A DNA stretch of 64,000 bases from Coneutiohabitans sp964457925 (GTDB taxonomy: Bacteria > Zhuqueibacterota > Zhuqueibacteria > Zhuqueibacterales > Zhuqueibacteraceae): positions 71,501-135,500 of the forward strand of contig CAYWGH010000016.1 in NCBI GenBank assembly GCA_964457925.1, in the 5' to 3' direction. Position 1 is the first letter of the stretch. Each line of letters starts with the position of its first letter. The notes below the pieces were generated by a model. That model saw nothing but the letters and a program-made list of their open reading frames with translations. It was not told the DNA's origin and searched no databases. The position numbers and the translations under genes are program-made. Shown here one piece after another: positions 1 through 9,676 of the stretch.

Positions 1-379
1 CCGTATCAATGTCTAAGCGCTGTTTGCCCTCTTCTTCAATTTCGACGCCGGGCAACACAATGACGCGCGGCTGCATGTAGACAAAGCGCAGTTTCATTAA
101 CTCTTCCAGGGTGAATTCCTGAGGTTCATAGCCCACATGCTGGAAGACGATGACGCTCTGCAATGTGGTGTTGGCCAGCGGCAACGCGAAGCGCCCGGCA
201 AAATCGGTGGTCACACCGACTTTCGTCCCTTTAAAGTAAACATTAACGCCGCGAACCTCGCGGTGTGTGTTGCGATCACGCACGGCGCCGGCCAGTTTGA
301 TTTCCTGCGCGGGCAACAACAAGGGGAGAAGCATGCCAAGACAAAACAACAGGCGGGTTAAAAACGGTGATGGTGACAT
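1..379 (-). CDS. N-terminal part of a carboxypeptidase-regulatory-like / TonB-receptor-type protein (runs off the left edge)
   Basis: Reading the minus strand from ATG at 379 gives 126 codons without a stop up to the window edge. The protein starts with MSPSPFLTRLLFCLGMLLP, a typical signal peptide ending near LLPAQ. A carboxypeptidase-regulatory-like beta-sandwich follows (about residues 33-110), with the hallmark order GAVRD..., VNVYFKGTKVGVTTDFAGRF and a HVGYEPQEF strand. In FCB bacteria this domain usually precedes a TonB-dependent receptor plug and barrel, or a DUF5686-type protein. Only the N-terminus is visible, so the choice between these is open. A strong Shine-Dalgarno (AGGAGG, 381-390 on the complement) sits 5-6 nt before the ATG. 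The gene is head-to-head with the receptor gene at 1369, sharing a 1-kb spacer. Confidence 0.75.
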   Translation of the reverse strand, partial: MSPSPFLTRLLFCLGMLLPLLLPAQEIKLAGAVRDRNTHREVRGVNVYFKGTKVGVTTDFAGRFALPLANTTLQSVIVFQHVGYEPQEFTLEELMKLRFVYMQPRVIVLPGVEIEEEGKQRLDIDT

Positions 380-1105
380 TGAGGCCTCCTCTGCAACGGT
401 CAGAGTATTTTCAGGCTGGGCTTGAAAAGTTGTGGAACAAAATGATGCGCACAGGAATGAGATGCAAGCAAAAACTGTTGAATTGCGAATTATTATTCAT
501 GTGTGGTCACGGCCGGGCTTGGTTGGCAGCCCGCCTGGGAAAATATAACCCGCATCCCAAATCGCAGTCTGCTCAAAAGAGTGTTCGTGCAACGGCTTGG
601 CCTAAGATTAATCAACGTAGAGTTTTCATGATGCTCAAAGTTTTGAATGATTTTGAAACAATCTGCTAAGAAATTCTTCTGTCAAGGTTTTTTGTGACGC
701 CGGAAAGCTCCGGTGTTCAGCTTTGGTTGCGGCAAGTTATCATGCGCGTTATGATTTATTCATAAAATTGAATATTTTGTTGTTCGTGCAAACACCTTCC
801 ATGAATTATGCAAAAATACGCACTCTTTAGCGCAAAAAATTTCTAGTTGGTGCTTGATAATTTATTGATTTAAGTCTTTAATTTAATGAATTAATGCAGA
901 TTTAATCAGGCGCTAATTTAGCAAAAATTTACAATGGCATAATTTCTGTAAAGTTGGAAGTGCTTACCAGGAGAAATAATTTACTGGCCTATCGGATCGG
1001 TAAATGCGAAGGAAATTGCTCAGCCCTGAGCTCGCAGGATGTGGCCTTTACTTGATTGTTTAGTACCTCACAATTATTAAGTAATCAGCGGTTAGGACAT
1101 AACTC
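380..1105. other. AT-rich intergenic spacer between divergent receptor genes
   Basis: No convincing gene is visible. A 100-codon open frame at 367-669 has neither a ribosome-binding site nor recognisable domains, and it overlaps the start of the minus-strand gene. The stretch from about 730 to 960 is very AT-rich and is the likely promoter zone for both divergent genes. No RNA gene was recognised. Confidence 0.5.
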
Positions 1106-1306
1106 CCGACGGATCGCCAAAAATCAAGCGTCGGCTGTTGGTGTGCCCAGTTCTGCGAAATGAAAAAACGATACGATCTCCCAATCGGTTTTTATTATTT
1201 TTTGCTTTCGGCTTACTCAGCCCTCGGCTGATGGCGTGCGCCATTAGTTGAGGGCTATTTTTTTCTAGTTGCTCGTTGCTTGCGGCCCATACCTGAATCG
1301 AGCAAC
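1106..1306 (+). promoter_or_regulatory. Structured leader with terminator-like hairpin upstream of the TonB receptor gene
   Basis: Several inverted repeats lie in the 260 bases before the gene at 1369: CCGACG/CGTCGG (1106-1111 and 1129-1134), an imperfect AAAAACGAT/ATCGGTTTTT hairpin (about 1163-1192), a long hairpin at 1219-1256 followed by a T-run, and GTTGCTCG/CGAGCAAC (1268-1275 and 1299-1306). The arrangement could be an attenuated 5' leader, or a short RNA ending at 1264. No known riboswitch class was recognised. Confidence 0.4.
1219..1264 (+). terminator. Rho-independent terminator-like hairpin 105 bp before the TonB receptor gene
   Basis: AGCCCTC (1219-1225) pairs with GAGGGCT (1250-1256). 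The inner bases continue the stem through G-U pairs to ATGGCG/CGCCAT, giving about 18 pairs, and an ATTTTTTT tail follows (1257-1264). It points the same way as the downstream gene, so it would act either as an attenuator or as the end of an upstream short transcript. Confidence 0.55.
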
Positions 1307-1368
1307 CAGCAACCAGAAAACAAGCAATCAAACCCATCTACTAACCATCATTTTGGAGGAGGTAGAGT

Positions 1369-4300
1369 ATGCATCGTAGGTTAATGTTAGTTCTCGCCTC
1401 GCTGCTCCTGCTGCCGTGCTTCCTGTTCGCGCAAGATGGTAAAGTGCGCGGCCGGGTAACGGCAAAGGAATCGGGTGAGCCTCTGATCGGCGCAAACGTC
1501 GTGCTCGACGGAACGACGCTGGGCGCCGCGGCGGACATCAACGGTGACTTCGTCATCTTGGGCGTGCCGCCTGGCGTGTACACCGTTCGAGCAACCTATA
1601 TCGGTTATCAGACGGTTGCTATCGCCAATGTGCGTGTCAGCGCCAATATCACGACGACGCAGGATTTCCAATTGCCCAGTTCGGCTATCGCCGTGGAAGC
1701 GATGGAAATTGTGGCGGAACGGCCGTTGATTCAGCGCAACACCACCAACACGGTGCGCCTGACCACCGCGGAAGACATTGAAAATCTTCCGGTTCGCGGT
1801 GTGCAGAATATTTTGGCGTTGAACGCCGGAACTGTGCTCCAAGACGGTGAGTTGCATGTGCGCGGCAGTCGCGCCAACGAAGTGGCCTACTACGTTGACG
1901 GCGCCACCGCCACCAACCCCTATTCCAACCAAGAGAACATCACCGTTATCGACGAAGCCATTGAAGAGCTGCAATTGCAGTCCGGCGGTTTCACGGCTGA
2001 GTTGGGCGGCGCCAATTCCGCAGTTGTGCGCACTACGGTGAAAACCGGCGGCTCGACCTTCAAAGCCACGGTCAACTACCTTACCGATGATTTCGCCAAA
2101 GCCGGCGAAGAGTTTTTGGGCACCACTTCGCGCGGTTTCCGCAATGCCGCGGTGACCTTGAGCGGTCCGCTGCTCGGTTCCAAGACCCGTTTCTTCTTGG
2201 CTGGTCAGCACAACTACTTCCGCAACCGCACCCCGATTTATATTGAACCCTTCAACACCGATAACTTTGTCGACCCGGTAACAGGCAAAACACTGGGCGA
2301 ACTGGGTGGTTTGAGGGACGACGGTCTAGAAGGAAGAGTAGCCGGCTCCCCATTGCCAGGCCCGATTGCGTTCAAGAAAAACTTCCTGCCGAATAATCAG
2401 TTGCGTGACAACTCAGTCAACGGTACTCTGGTTTATGACATGTCCAGCGCGTTAAAGTTTCGTTTAACCGGAACTTATAGCTATAACCGCCGGCCGCTGG
2501 GTTACAGCAACTTTAACGCAGCGCTCAATAACATTTTCTGGCAGCGCGAAGAACGTCGTGAAATCAAGACCGGCATGCTGGCTTTGAAGGGCACGCATGT
2601 GCTGAATCCCAAAACCTTCTATGAAGTCAATGTCAGCTACTCTGCCCGCAAAAGCCGCGATTTCGATCCGGATTTTGGCGACGAGTGGACGAAGTATAGT
2701 GACGTAAGAGAATGGGTGGCGGCTGGTTTGGATACCTCGAACTGGGGTCGCAACAACACCACCAAACAGCTCAACATCTTCCAGGGCCCCTATTTGCACA
2801 GCACGATTCTGAATTTCGAAGTGAAAGCAGCCAACGGCACTGTTAACACCTACTCCAAAGATGAGCAGCAGAGCTTGGGCGCATCTTTGGACTTCACCAG
2901 CCAGATCACCAAGAATTTCGAATTGAAGTTTGGCGGACGCGCCGATCGTTGGACCATGCGCGCTTATAGCGTTGCCAATATTCGCGCTTATATGGATTAT
3001 TTGTATGGCATCGACGGCACTGCCAATCGCGTTTTCGCAAATGACTATGTCCGCCGTGTTGAGTTGTCGAAACAGGGCGGCATCAGCTATTACGGGTTTG
3101 ATGTTGACGGCGTCAACAAAATCGATGATGGCGTCAATGGCGCGCGTCATCCGCTGTTTGCGTCAGCCTACGTGCAATCCAAACTCGAGTATCGCGACCT
3201 GATCATCAATTTGGGCATGCGCTATGAGAGATTGGACGCGAAGGTTCTGCAGCCGGACAACTACTCGAACCCGACATACGACAAAACCAATCTGTACATT
3301 GACGAAAGCACGCTGATCGAGACCGAGCCGAATGACTATCTGTTGCCGCGTATCAATTTCGCCTTCCCGGTTACTGATCGCACTGTGTTCTACGCCCAAT
3401 ACGGCAAGTATGTGCAAATGCCGAACTTATCCGACTTGTATCGCGGCGGTGTGAGAACCCTTAGCCGTGACGTCATTCCGGAATCGCGCTCACTTTACGG
3501 TTTCTTTGGCCAGTATGTCGGTTTCACAGCCAAGCCCGAGCGCACCGAGCAGTACGAGTTAGGCATTCGCCAATCGTTGACCGACAACTTCGCGTTGACG
3601 ATCACCACTTTCTATAAAGACATGCAAGACTTGCTGCGCTTGGATCGCGTCGTGGCGGACGGCACGGGCGCACAAGCGGCCGGCACCCCGATTATCGCAG
3701 GCTGGATCAACAACGACTTCGCCACCTCCAAAGGTTTGGAATTGACGTTGGAATTGCGCCGCACCAAGCGTTTTGCGGCCAAGGTCAGCCACACCCTTTC
3801 CGACACGCGCGGCACCGGCTCGGATTCGCGTTCGACCCGCGTCTCGGTGAGTGACGCCACCCTGGCAACTTATCCCACGTTGATTTACCGCCTGAACTAC
3901 AACCAAGCCCATCGCGGTACGATGTCTCTCGACTATCGTTTTGCGCAAAACGACGGCGGCCCGATTCTTCAAGGTCTTGGCATCAGCGCTTTGATCAATT
4001 ACAACAGCGGTCATAACTACACCAAGATCCTCGAACCCCAGGTTCTGGGTCAGGCTAATCCCTGGAACGTTGGTGTGCGCGCCACGATCGACCCCCGCAC
4101 CCGTAACCCGGTTGAACCCGTTAACAGCTCAACCACGCCGTGGAACGCTAATGTCGACTTGACACTCGACAAAGTGGTCGGTTTCGGCAAAGTCAATGCG
4201 CGTTTCTACGCCAATATTCTCAATCTGTTCAACACCAAGAGCATCATCAATGTGTACGAGACCACCGGCACTTCCAATGATGACGGCTTCTTGAAGAGCG

Positions 4301-4455
4301 CTTTGGCCGGGCAATATGTTGCGACGCCCTATTATAGCGATTTTTATCGCGCCATTAACCTTGACAATCGTTGGGGTTACTTCCTGGCTACCGGCGATGA
4401 TATTTACGGTACGCCGCGCGAGTTTCGCTTGGGCTTGATGTTGGAATTCTTCTAA
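1369..4455 (+). CDS. TonB-dependent receptor with carboxypeptidase-regulatory-like N-terminal domain
   Basis: This 1028-residue outer-membrane protein is expected to import a substrate using TonB-ExbBD energy. Visible features, in order: a signal peptide (about residues 1-21, ending LFAQ); a carboxypeptidase-regulatory-like domain (24-105; GRVTAKESGEPLIGANV, YIGYQTV); a plug domain (about 125-225; LPVRGVQNILALNAG, LHVRGSRANEVAYYVDG); then a long beta-barrel ending in phenylalanine (MLEFF). A very strong ribosome-binding site (GGAGGAGGT) sits 5-6 nt before ATG 1369. The next gene starts 73 bp later and encodes a T9SS-tailed secreted protein, followed by a PorV/PorQ-like protein. This suggests a receptor plus surface partner analogous to, but not homologous with, SusC/SusD. 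The substrate cannot be told from sequence. Confidence 0.9.
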   Translation: MHRRLMLVLASLLLLPCFLFAQDGKVRGRVTAKESGEPLIGANVVLDGTTLGAAADINGDFVILGVPPGVYTVRATYIGYQTVAIANVRVSANITTTQDFQLPSSAIAVEAMEIVAERPLIQRNTTNTVRLTTAEDIENLPVRGVQNILALNAGTVLQDGELHVRGSRANEVAYYVDGATATNPYSNQENITVIDEAIEELQLQSGGFTAELGGANSAVVRTTVKTGGSTFKATVNYLTDDFAKAGEEFLGTTSRGFRNAAVTLSGPLLGSKTRFFLAGQHNYFRNRTPIYIEPFNTDNFVDPVTGKTLGELGGLRDDGLEGRVAGSPLPGPIAFKKNFLPNNQLRDNSVNGTLVYDMSSALKFRLTGTYSYNRRPLGYSNFNAALNNIFWQREERREIKTGMLALKGTHVLNPKTFYEVNVSYSARKSRDFDPDFGDEWTKYSDVREWVAAGLDTSNWGRNNTTKQLNIFQGPYLHSTILNFEVKAANGTVNTYSKDEQQSLGASLDFTSQITKNFELKFGGRADRWTMRAYSVANIRAYMDYLYGIDGTANRVFANDYVRRVELSKQGGISYYGFDVDGVNKIDDGVNGARHPLFASAYVQSKLEYRDLIINLGMRYERLDAKVLQPDNYSNPTYDKTNLYIDESTLIETEPNDYLLPRINFAFPVTDRTVFYAQYGKYVQMPNLSDLYRGGVRTLSRDVIPESRSLYGFFGQYVGFTAKPERTEQYELGIRQSLTDNFALTITTFYKDMQDLLRLDRVVADGTGAQAAGTPIIAGWINNDFATSKGLELTLELRRTKRFAAKVSHTLSDTRGTGSDSRSTRVSVSDATLATYPTLIYRLNYNQAHRGTMSLDYRFAQNDGGPILQGLGISALINYNSGHNYTKILEPQVLGQANPWNVGVRATIDPRTRNPVEPVNSSTTPWNANVDLTLDKVVGFGKVNARFYANILNLFNTKSIINVYETTGTSNDDGFLKSALAGQYVATPYYSDFYRAINLDNRWGYFLATGDDIYGTPREFRLGLMLEFF

Positions 4456-4528
4456 AATTTCCGAACGGCCGGTCGTTTCATGCGACCGGCCGGTAAAGAA
4501 TTTGAACCAAATCTCGGAGCTAAATACG

Positions 4529-7500
4529 ATGAAGAAATTTTCCCTTACCTTGTGGACGTTTCTCGCCTTGGTGCTGGTTGGGACACTGGCCCTGGCCGAG
4601 CGCCCGGCGCACGAGAAAGGCAAGGGCGAGCGCTCGTTGGCAAAAACTGCCTATGAGCCGGATCGCTATCAGATTTTGAATATCAATAACTTATGGTCAT
4701 GGCACCGCCGTGACGGCCAAGCCAACCACTCACCCCTGGGTGATAACGGTACCTTTTATCCGCGTGGCACAGCTTGGGCGATTTACCAAGACGGTATGGT
4801 GTTCGGCTCGCGGGCATATGTCGACGCAGCCAGAACCATTTCTGCGCCGTTCTCCCAAAACATCCGTGTCGGCGGTACAACTTACGCCACCGGCCAGCGT
4901 GAAGGTTGGGTGACAGGCTTGGGCGCAACCGCTGCCCCGGTTGACCCGGCTGACCCGCGTGCGCGCATTTATCGCGTGCGCCGCGACTGGACGACTGCGT
5001 TCTACAATGCCGACGGCACGTTCTCCGATGAAGCCAAACGCGACGCGGCAGAATCCAATGAAATCGGCGTTTCCGCTGTGACCAATGCCCAGGTGCAAGC
5101 CATCATCGATCGCTACCTGAAGGATTGGAACGAGTGGCCGGTGGATTTGGGCGCTCCCTACGTTGAAAGAAACGGCCAACCCGGCTATCAAGCCCCGCCG
5201 CCGTTCAGCGCCACGTTTACCGCCGCAGACTTGATTACCGGCAATTATGATGAGCCCGGTATTGCCGGCTCTGACCCCAATTCCCCGGCAGACCAAGTGT
5301 TGTGGTGCGTTTTCAATGATTTGAACAAAACCACCTCCGTTGGCCGTTTCGGTTCCGAGCCTACCGGTTTGGAAATCCAAATGACCATGTGGGGTTACAA
5401 GCGCACGGATGCACTCGGCAATATCTTCTTCCGCAAATGGCGCTTCATCAACAAAGGTGGTGTGGAGATTGACGCAGCTGGTAACAAAGGCGCTTTCTAT
5501 CTCGACAGTATGTACGTTTGCCAGTGGTCTGATCCGGACTTGGGCAACGCCGGCGACGATTTGCTCGGCTGCGATACCACACTCAGCATGGGCTTTGTTT
5601 ACAACGCCAATGCACTCGATTCTGAGTATCGTCGCTTCAATCTGGCCCCGCCTGCAGCCGGTTACGACTTTTTGCAAGGCCCGATTATCGCTTCCCCCGG
5701 CGACCGCGCAGTATTTGATTTGAAATACAAAGACGGCTACAGAAATCTCGGCATGACGGGTTTTTCGTACTTTTCCGCTGGCAGCCCCTATACTGATCCA
5801 GGTGGAGGCTACGGCACGAACACCATCCGTTGGTACAAGATGTTGCGTGGCTATGCTCCGTTGGATGGTCCGGATGTGCGTTATGCCCATCCTCCAGGCG
5901 TTGAAGCTGGTCCCTTCCCGCTGGCGGGTAATCCGGTGACTGGTGTTGGCCATGTTGATGGTCAGGGTTTTAACTACTCCTTCGTTTCGGGCGACCGCCG
6001 CTTGCTGGTGATCACCGGGCCGTTCAGCATGGCCCCGGGCGACACGCAAGAAGTTGTGGTGGCCATGGTTGCAGGTTTGGGTTCCGACCGTCTTTCCAGC
6101 GTTTCGGTTATGAAGTTCAATGACCGCTTCGCGCAAAACACCTATGACGCCTTGTTCCAAGTGCCGAGAGCCCCGGCAGCGCCGGATGTACAGGTGACGG
6201 AGCTGAACGGTGAAATCATTCTGGAATGGGGCAGCAACCTCAATCGCGTGAACAACACCGAAAATACCATCAATGAGCCGGGCAACTTCAAATTCGAAGG
6301 TTACAACATCTATCAGTTGCCCAGCGCGACCTCCCGCTTGAGTGAAGGTGTGCGTATCGCCACCTTTGATTTGACCTCGGATCCTGCGGTCGTCTTAGGC
6401 GAAGATTTTGATGCCCGCTCTGGTCAAATTCTCGAGCAAGCGTTGCAATTCGGCTCCAACAGCGGCATCCGCCGTTACTTCCGCATATCCCGCGATTATG
6501 TGAAAGACGTTGACAAGCTGAATAACGGCGAAGAGTATTACTTCGCGGTTACCTCCTACAGCGTCTCGACCATTCCGGGCTATCTGCCGGCTGCCTTGGA
6601 ATCGGATGTGCAAGTTCGTGTCGTACGACCGAAAGTACCGTTTGGAACCAAGTATAAAACCTCGTTTGGCGACACATTGCAAGTTGCCCACACCACAACT
6701 GGTGACAAGATCAGCGATGGCCGCGTCTACCCAATCGTGATCGATCCTCGCGTCAGCAATGGCAAAACTTATGAAGTCAGATTTGCTACGAATGCGCAAG
6801 GCGAGACGGTTTGGAATCTGCAGGAAAGAGGCGGCGCCGTGATCATGGGCAATCAGACCAATCAATCCGGTGATACGAACTATAACATTGTCAATGGCCT
6901 CTTCCTGGTGGTCTCTGGTCCGCCTCCGGGCTTGAAAGAGTGGAGTTGGACGCCGGCTGCGACTCGGTTTTTAACCTGGGTTGGCGGCGAAGGTTTGGGG
7001 TTTGAGGGCTTCAATGGTGCAATTGGCTACTCTTCCCCACGCGCGTATTTTGGTGACGGTACCCTGTTTGTTTCTCCCGATCAAACCAAAAACATCGAAA
7101 TCCGCTTTGCCAACGTGAATGCCGCCGATGGCAGCTTTGATCCCAACCATCCTAATGTTTCCTATGCGTATCGTCATGGCCGTGGATTTGCCGCACCGCC
7201 GGCAAGGCCGGAGTTCGCTCCCTTTATCATCAATACCGGTGGCAGCTACTCTTATCAAGATTTTACCAAGAGTGTGCCGCTCGCTGTTTATGATATTGAA
7301 AACCCGGCTGCGCCGCGACGTTTAGCAGTTGCTTTTCTGGAAAACAACGCTGCCAACGGCTCTGTTAATGGCAAATACTGGCCGCCGTTGCAGCCGGCAA
7401 GCAATACTGCTGCAGACGGTCCGCGTGAATGGTTGTGGATTTTCGATTCGGACTACAGTGAAACCCCGAATCCGGCATATCAAGTTGAAATTATTACCGG

Positions 7501-7990
7501 ACCCCAGCCGGTGATGTATTATGCTGCGTGGACCCGTCGTAACACCAATAACTGGACCGATACGGATAAGTTCGTCCACATCTCCAACAAGCCCAACACC
7601 CCGGCAGATGTGTTCACGTTCACCCTGCCGGCGCCGGATGCCTCTGCCGAGCTTGCATTGGCGAGCGCGAAAAGTATCGGCGTTTTCCCGAATCCGTATT
7701 ATGCCTTTAATCCGCAGGAAACCAGCCGGTTGTCGCGTTTCGTAACGTTCAACAACTTGCCGCCGAATTCACCGGTGACGATCCGTATCTTCAACTTGGC
7801 CGGCCAGTTGGTGAACCGCATCGAGAAGAACGACGCCAGCCAGTTTGCCCGCTGGAATTTGTTGAACTTTAGCAATCTCCCGGTTGCCAGCGGTATGTAT
7901 ATCGCGCATATCGAAATACCGGAGCTCGGCCACGCACAAGTGCTCAAGTTGGCGGTTATCCAAGAAGCTGAAGTCTTGGAAAACTTCTAA
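4529..7990 (+). CDS. Large secreted protein with C-terminal T9SS sorting domain
   Basis: This 1153-residue protein has an N-terminal signal peptide (MKKFSLTLWTFLALVLVGTLA, cleavage near ALA-ERP). Its last 85 or so residues resemble a Por/T9SS type A sorting domain: FPNPYYAFNPQE, then VTIRIFNLAGQLV, then a GMYIAHIEI strand. The middle is aromatic- and asparagine-rich with a fibronectin-like stretch near residues 545-680 (PAAPDVQVTELNGEIILEW), and no catalytic motif is recognised. ATG 4529 is chosen because GGAG lies about 10 nt upstream and the signal peptide starts there; an in-frame start 27 bases earlier is less likely. It sits between the TonB receptor and the PorV/PorQ-like gene in one apparent operon, so it is probably the exposed partner of that receptor. 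Its specific function is unknown. Confidence 0.85.
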   Translation: MKKFSLTLWTFLALVLVGTLALAERPAHEKGKGERSLAKTAYEPDRYQILNINNLWSWHRRDGQANHSPLGDNGTFYPRGTAWAIYQDGMVFGSRAYVDAARTISAPFSQNIRVGGTTYATGQREGWVTGLGATAAPVDPADPRARIYRVRRDWTTAFYNADGTFSDEAKRDAAESNEIGVSAVTNAQVQAIIDRYLKDWNEWPVDLGAPYVERNGQPGYQAPPPFSATFTAADLITGNYDEPGIAGSDPNSPADQVLWCVFNDLNKTTSVGRFGSEPTGLEIQMTMWGYKRTDALGNIFFRKWRFINKGGVEIDAAGNKGAFYLDSMYVCQWSDPDLGNAGDDLLGCDTTLSMGFVYNANALDSEYRRFNLAPPAAGYDFLQGPIIASPGDRAVFDLKYKDGYRNLGMTGFSYFSAGSPYTDPGGGYGTNTIRWYKMLRGYAPLDGPDVRYAHPPGVEAGPFPLAGNPVTGVGHVDGQGFNYSFVSGDRRLLVITGPFSMAPGDTQEVVVAMVAGLGSDRLSSVSVMKFNDRFAQNTYDALFQVPRAPAAPDVQVTELNGEIILEWGSNLNRVNNTENTINEPGNFKFEGYNIYQLPSATSRLSEGVRIATFDLTSDPAVVLGEDFDARSGQILEQALQFGSNSGIRRYFRISRDYVKDVDKLNNGEEYYFAVTSYSVSTIPGYLPAALESDVQVRVVRPKVPFGTKYKTSFGDTLQVAHTTTGDKISDGRVYPIVIDPRVSNGKTYEVRFATNAQGETVWNLQERGGAVIMGNQTNQSGDTNYNIVNGLFLVVSGPPPGLKEWSWTPAATRFLTWVGGEGLGFEGFNGAIGYSSPRAYFGDGTLFVSPDQTKNIEIRFANVNAADGSFDPNHPNVSYAYRHGRGFAAPPARPEFAPFIINTGGSYSYQDFTKSVPLAVYDIENPAAPRRLAVAFLENNAANGSVNGKYWPPLQPASNTAADGPREWLWIFDSDYSETPNPAYQVEIITGPQPVMYYAAWTRRNTNNWTDTDKFVHISNKPNTPADVFTFTLPAPDASAELALASAKSIGVFPNPYYAFNPQETSRLSRFVTFNNLPPNSPVTIRIFNLAGQLVNRIEKNDASQFARWNLLNFSNLPVASGMYIAHIEIPELGHAQVLKLAVIQEAEVLENF

Positions 7991-8039
7991 GCGAACTTGA
8001 TCATTTGACCACGGTAACCCTGAACAAGGAGAAAAAGTC

Positions 8040-9101
8040 ATGACGAATAAACGTCTGCTTTCGTTTTTAACGGTTTGTTTGGCGCTGGCTGCCCTTTCGG
8101 GCAGCTTGCTCGCCCAAACGCCGGATGTCCAAAACAAGCGCATTGGCACCGCGGCGGCCCCCGAGTTACTGATTCCGGTCGGCGCGCGTGATCTGGCCAT
8201 GGGCGGTTCCAGCATCGGAACCACCTCTGGCATCGATGCATTGCATTACAACCCCGCCGGCCTTGGCCGCCTTACGGGCGCTGCCGAGGGCACGGTCAGC
8301 CACATGTCGTATATCGCTGACATCAATGTCAATTACGGCGCTGTCGGCATCAATTTCGGTGGTTTTGGCACCCTCGGTCTCAGCATCAAAGCATTGGATT
8401 TTGGTGATATTCCGATGACCACCACCGACGATCCCGAAGGCGTTGCGGGCAGAACGTTCAATCCCTCCTTCATAACGTTGGGATTCAGCTATGCACGTGC
8501 CTTCACCGATGCCATCACTGCCGGTGGTACTATAAAGCTGATTTCCGAAAACTTGCACCGCGTCTCGGGTAAAGGTGTTGCCATGGATTTCGGTGTGCAA
8601 TACCACGGCGTTGCCGGCTTCAAGGGCGTGAATCTCGGCGTCGCATTGAAGAATGTCGGCCCGCAAGTTAGCTTCGACGGCCCAGGCTTGCTCCGCCTCG
8701 GGGATGCGGCTGATGGCCGCCGACCCACCCAGTACTATAGCTCGGAAGCAGCTAGCTGGGAATTGCCCACTTCAGTCGAAATTGGCTTTGCTTATGAAAA
8801 CAAGTTCGCGGAAAGTGTGTCCTACTCCCTGAACACCACCTATGCTAACAACAACTTGGCGCTCGACGGCTATCGTTTTGGCGGCGAGTTGGGCTATGCC
8901 ATGGAAAACTTGAAGTTGGCGGGCCGCGCCGGCTATGAGCTTTCCGACAAGGGTGCGACCGATGAACAAATCTTTGGCCCGACGTTGGGTTTTGGTTTGA
9001 CCTACATCACCGAAGGTTTGGACATCACCGTTGATTATGCCTATCGTTCGGTCGATCTCTTCAATAGCAACAACGTGTTTTCGTTGAAGCTCGGCTTCTA
9101 A
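8040..9101 (+). CDS. PorV/PorQ family outer-membrane beta-barrel protein
   Basis: The 353-residue protein has a signal peptide (MTNKRLLSFLTVCLALAALS...LLAQ). It then shows the family hallmark: a beta-barrel start with PVGARDLAMGGSSIGTTSGIDALHYNPAGL near residues 40-75. The remainder is alternating beta strands, ending VFSLKLGF with a C-terminal aromatic residue. In T9SS-bearing bacteria PorV shuttles cargo from the translocon to the attachment complex, and related PorV/PorQ-like proteins often sit beside TonB receptors and T9SS-tailed proteins, as here. A good ribosome-binding site (AAGGAG) precedes the ATG by 9 nt, and the gene lies 49 bp after its neighbour. Whether this paralogue is the true translocon partner or a dedicated accessory of this operon cannot be decided here. 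Confidence 0.85.
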   Translation: MTNKRLLSFLTVCLALAALSGSLLAQTPDVQNKRIGTAAAPELLIPVGARDLAMGGSSIGTTSGIDALHYNPAGLGRLTGAAEGTVSHMSYIADINVNYGAVGINFGGFGTLGLSIKALDFGDIPMTTTDDPEGVAGRTFNPSFITLGFSYARAFTDAITAGGTIKLISENLHRVSGKGVAMDFGVQYHGVAGFKGVNLGVALKNVGPQVSFDGPGLLRLGDAADGRRPTQYYSSEAASWELPTSVEIGFAYENKFAESVSYSLNTTYANNNLALDGYRFGGELGYAMENLKLAGRAGYELSDKGATDEQIFGPTLGFGLTYITEGLDITVDYAYRSVDLFNSNNVFSLKLGF

Positions 9102-9137
9102 GCCGTTTTTCGACTGACATCGGTTGTCATATTTTGG

Positions 9138-9170
9138 AAAGGCTGCTCGCTCGCGGGCAGCCTTTCGTTT
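9138..9170 (+). terminator. Terminator of the receptor / secreted protein / PorV operon
   Basis: AAAGGCTGCTCG (9138-9149) and CGGGCAGCCTTT (9154-9165, with one G-T pair) form a stem with loop CTCG, followed by CGTTT. It lies 36 bp after the stop of the PorV/PorQ-like gene. Confidence 0.8.
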
Positions 9171-9676
9171 GTAGGTAACGGCTGATTTAGTTGCCTTACC
9201 TGAATTATTTTAAAGGCTCAACCATGAAGACGCAAAGGCACGAAGAACAAGAATTTATCAAGTCGAAATGAGAGAAGCTGAGCTTTTACCGCCAAGTATT
9301 CGTGCTTCTCAAAAAATCAAAGTTTTATGTCTTGGTACCTTCGTGGTTAAGAATAATTGAGGCTTGGTACGCATCTAAAGATTACCTCCTGAGTTCGTCG
9401 TAGCCCTGCGCTCTTGCGGGGGTATTGGCAGAACAGTGAAGCTCGCCTCCTCACCAGCCGCCCACATGAGGGGCGGGATGACCTTCGTCCGATAAGTTAT
9501 TTTCAGATGAACCCTTAGACAGAGCTTGTCGAAAGCGCCCCTTTTGAAACGTCATTTTGAAAGAATTTTCTTGCGCGCTTAGTACAAAACCAGTCAAACG
9601 TTACGCCGCGCCGCTCAAGAAAATTCCTACGGAATGGCATGTTGCATTTTAAGATTGAATCACTAACTTTGCCGCA
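9171..9676. other. Intergenic region with repeat-derived sequence
   Basis: No gene is seen in these 500 bases. The region contains a candidate small inverted-repeat element (9220-9348) and one copy of the short dispersed motif GAGCTTGTCGAA (9522-9533, seen again at 40995-41006). The start of the lipoprotein gene at 9677 lacks a clear ribosome-binding site. Confidence 0.5.
9220..9348. repeat. Candidate MITE-like element bounded by imperfect inverted repeats
   Basis: The left end, AACCATGAAGACGCAAAGG (from 9220), is nearly identical to the left end of a second element at 12084. The right end (9331-9348) reads CTTGGTACCTTCGTGGTT, an imperfect inverse of the left end. There is no open reading frame inside, so it would be non-autonomous if mobile. 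Confidence 0.45.

Noticed and set aside
367..669. 100-codon plus-strand frame near the left edge
   Set aside because: It overlaps the start of the minus-strand receptor gene, with low-complexity basic content and no ribosome-binding site.
4730..6160. 476-codon minus-strand open frame inside the T9SS-tailed gene
   Set aside because: It has arginine- and histidine-rich shadow composition, no ribosome-binding site, and lies within a gene with clear signal peptide and sorting domain.
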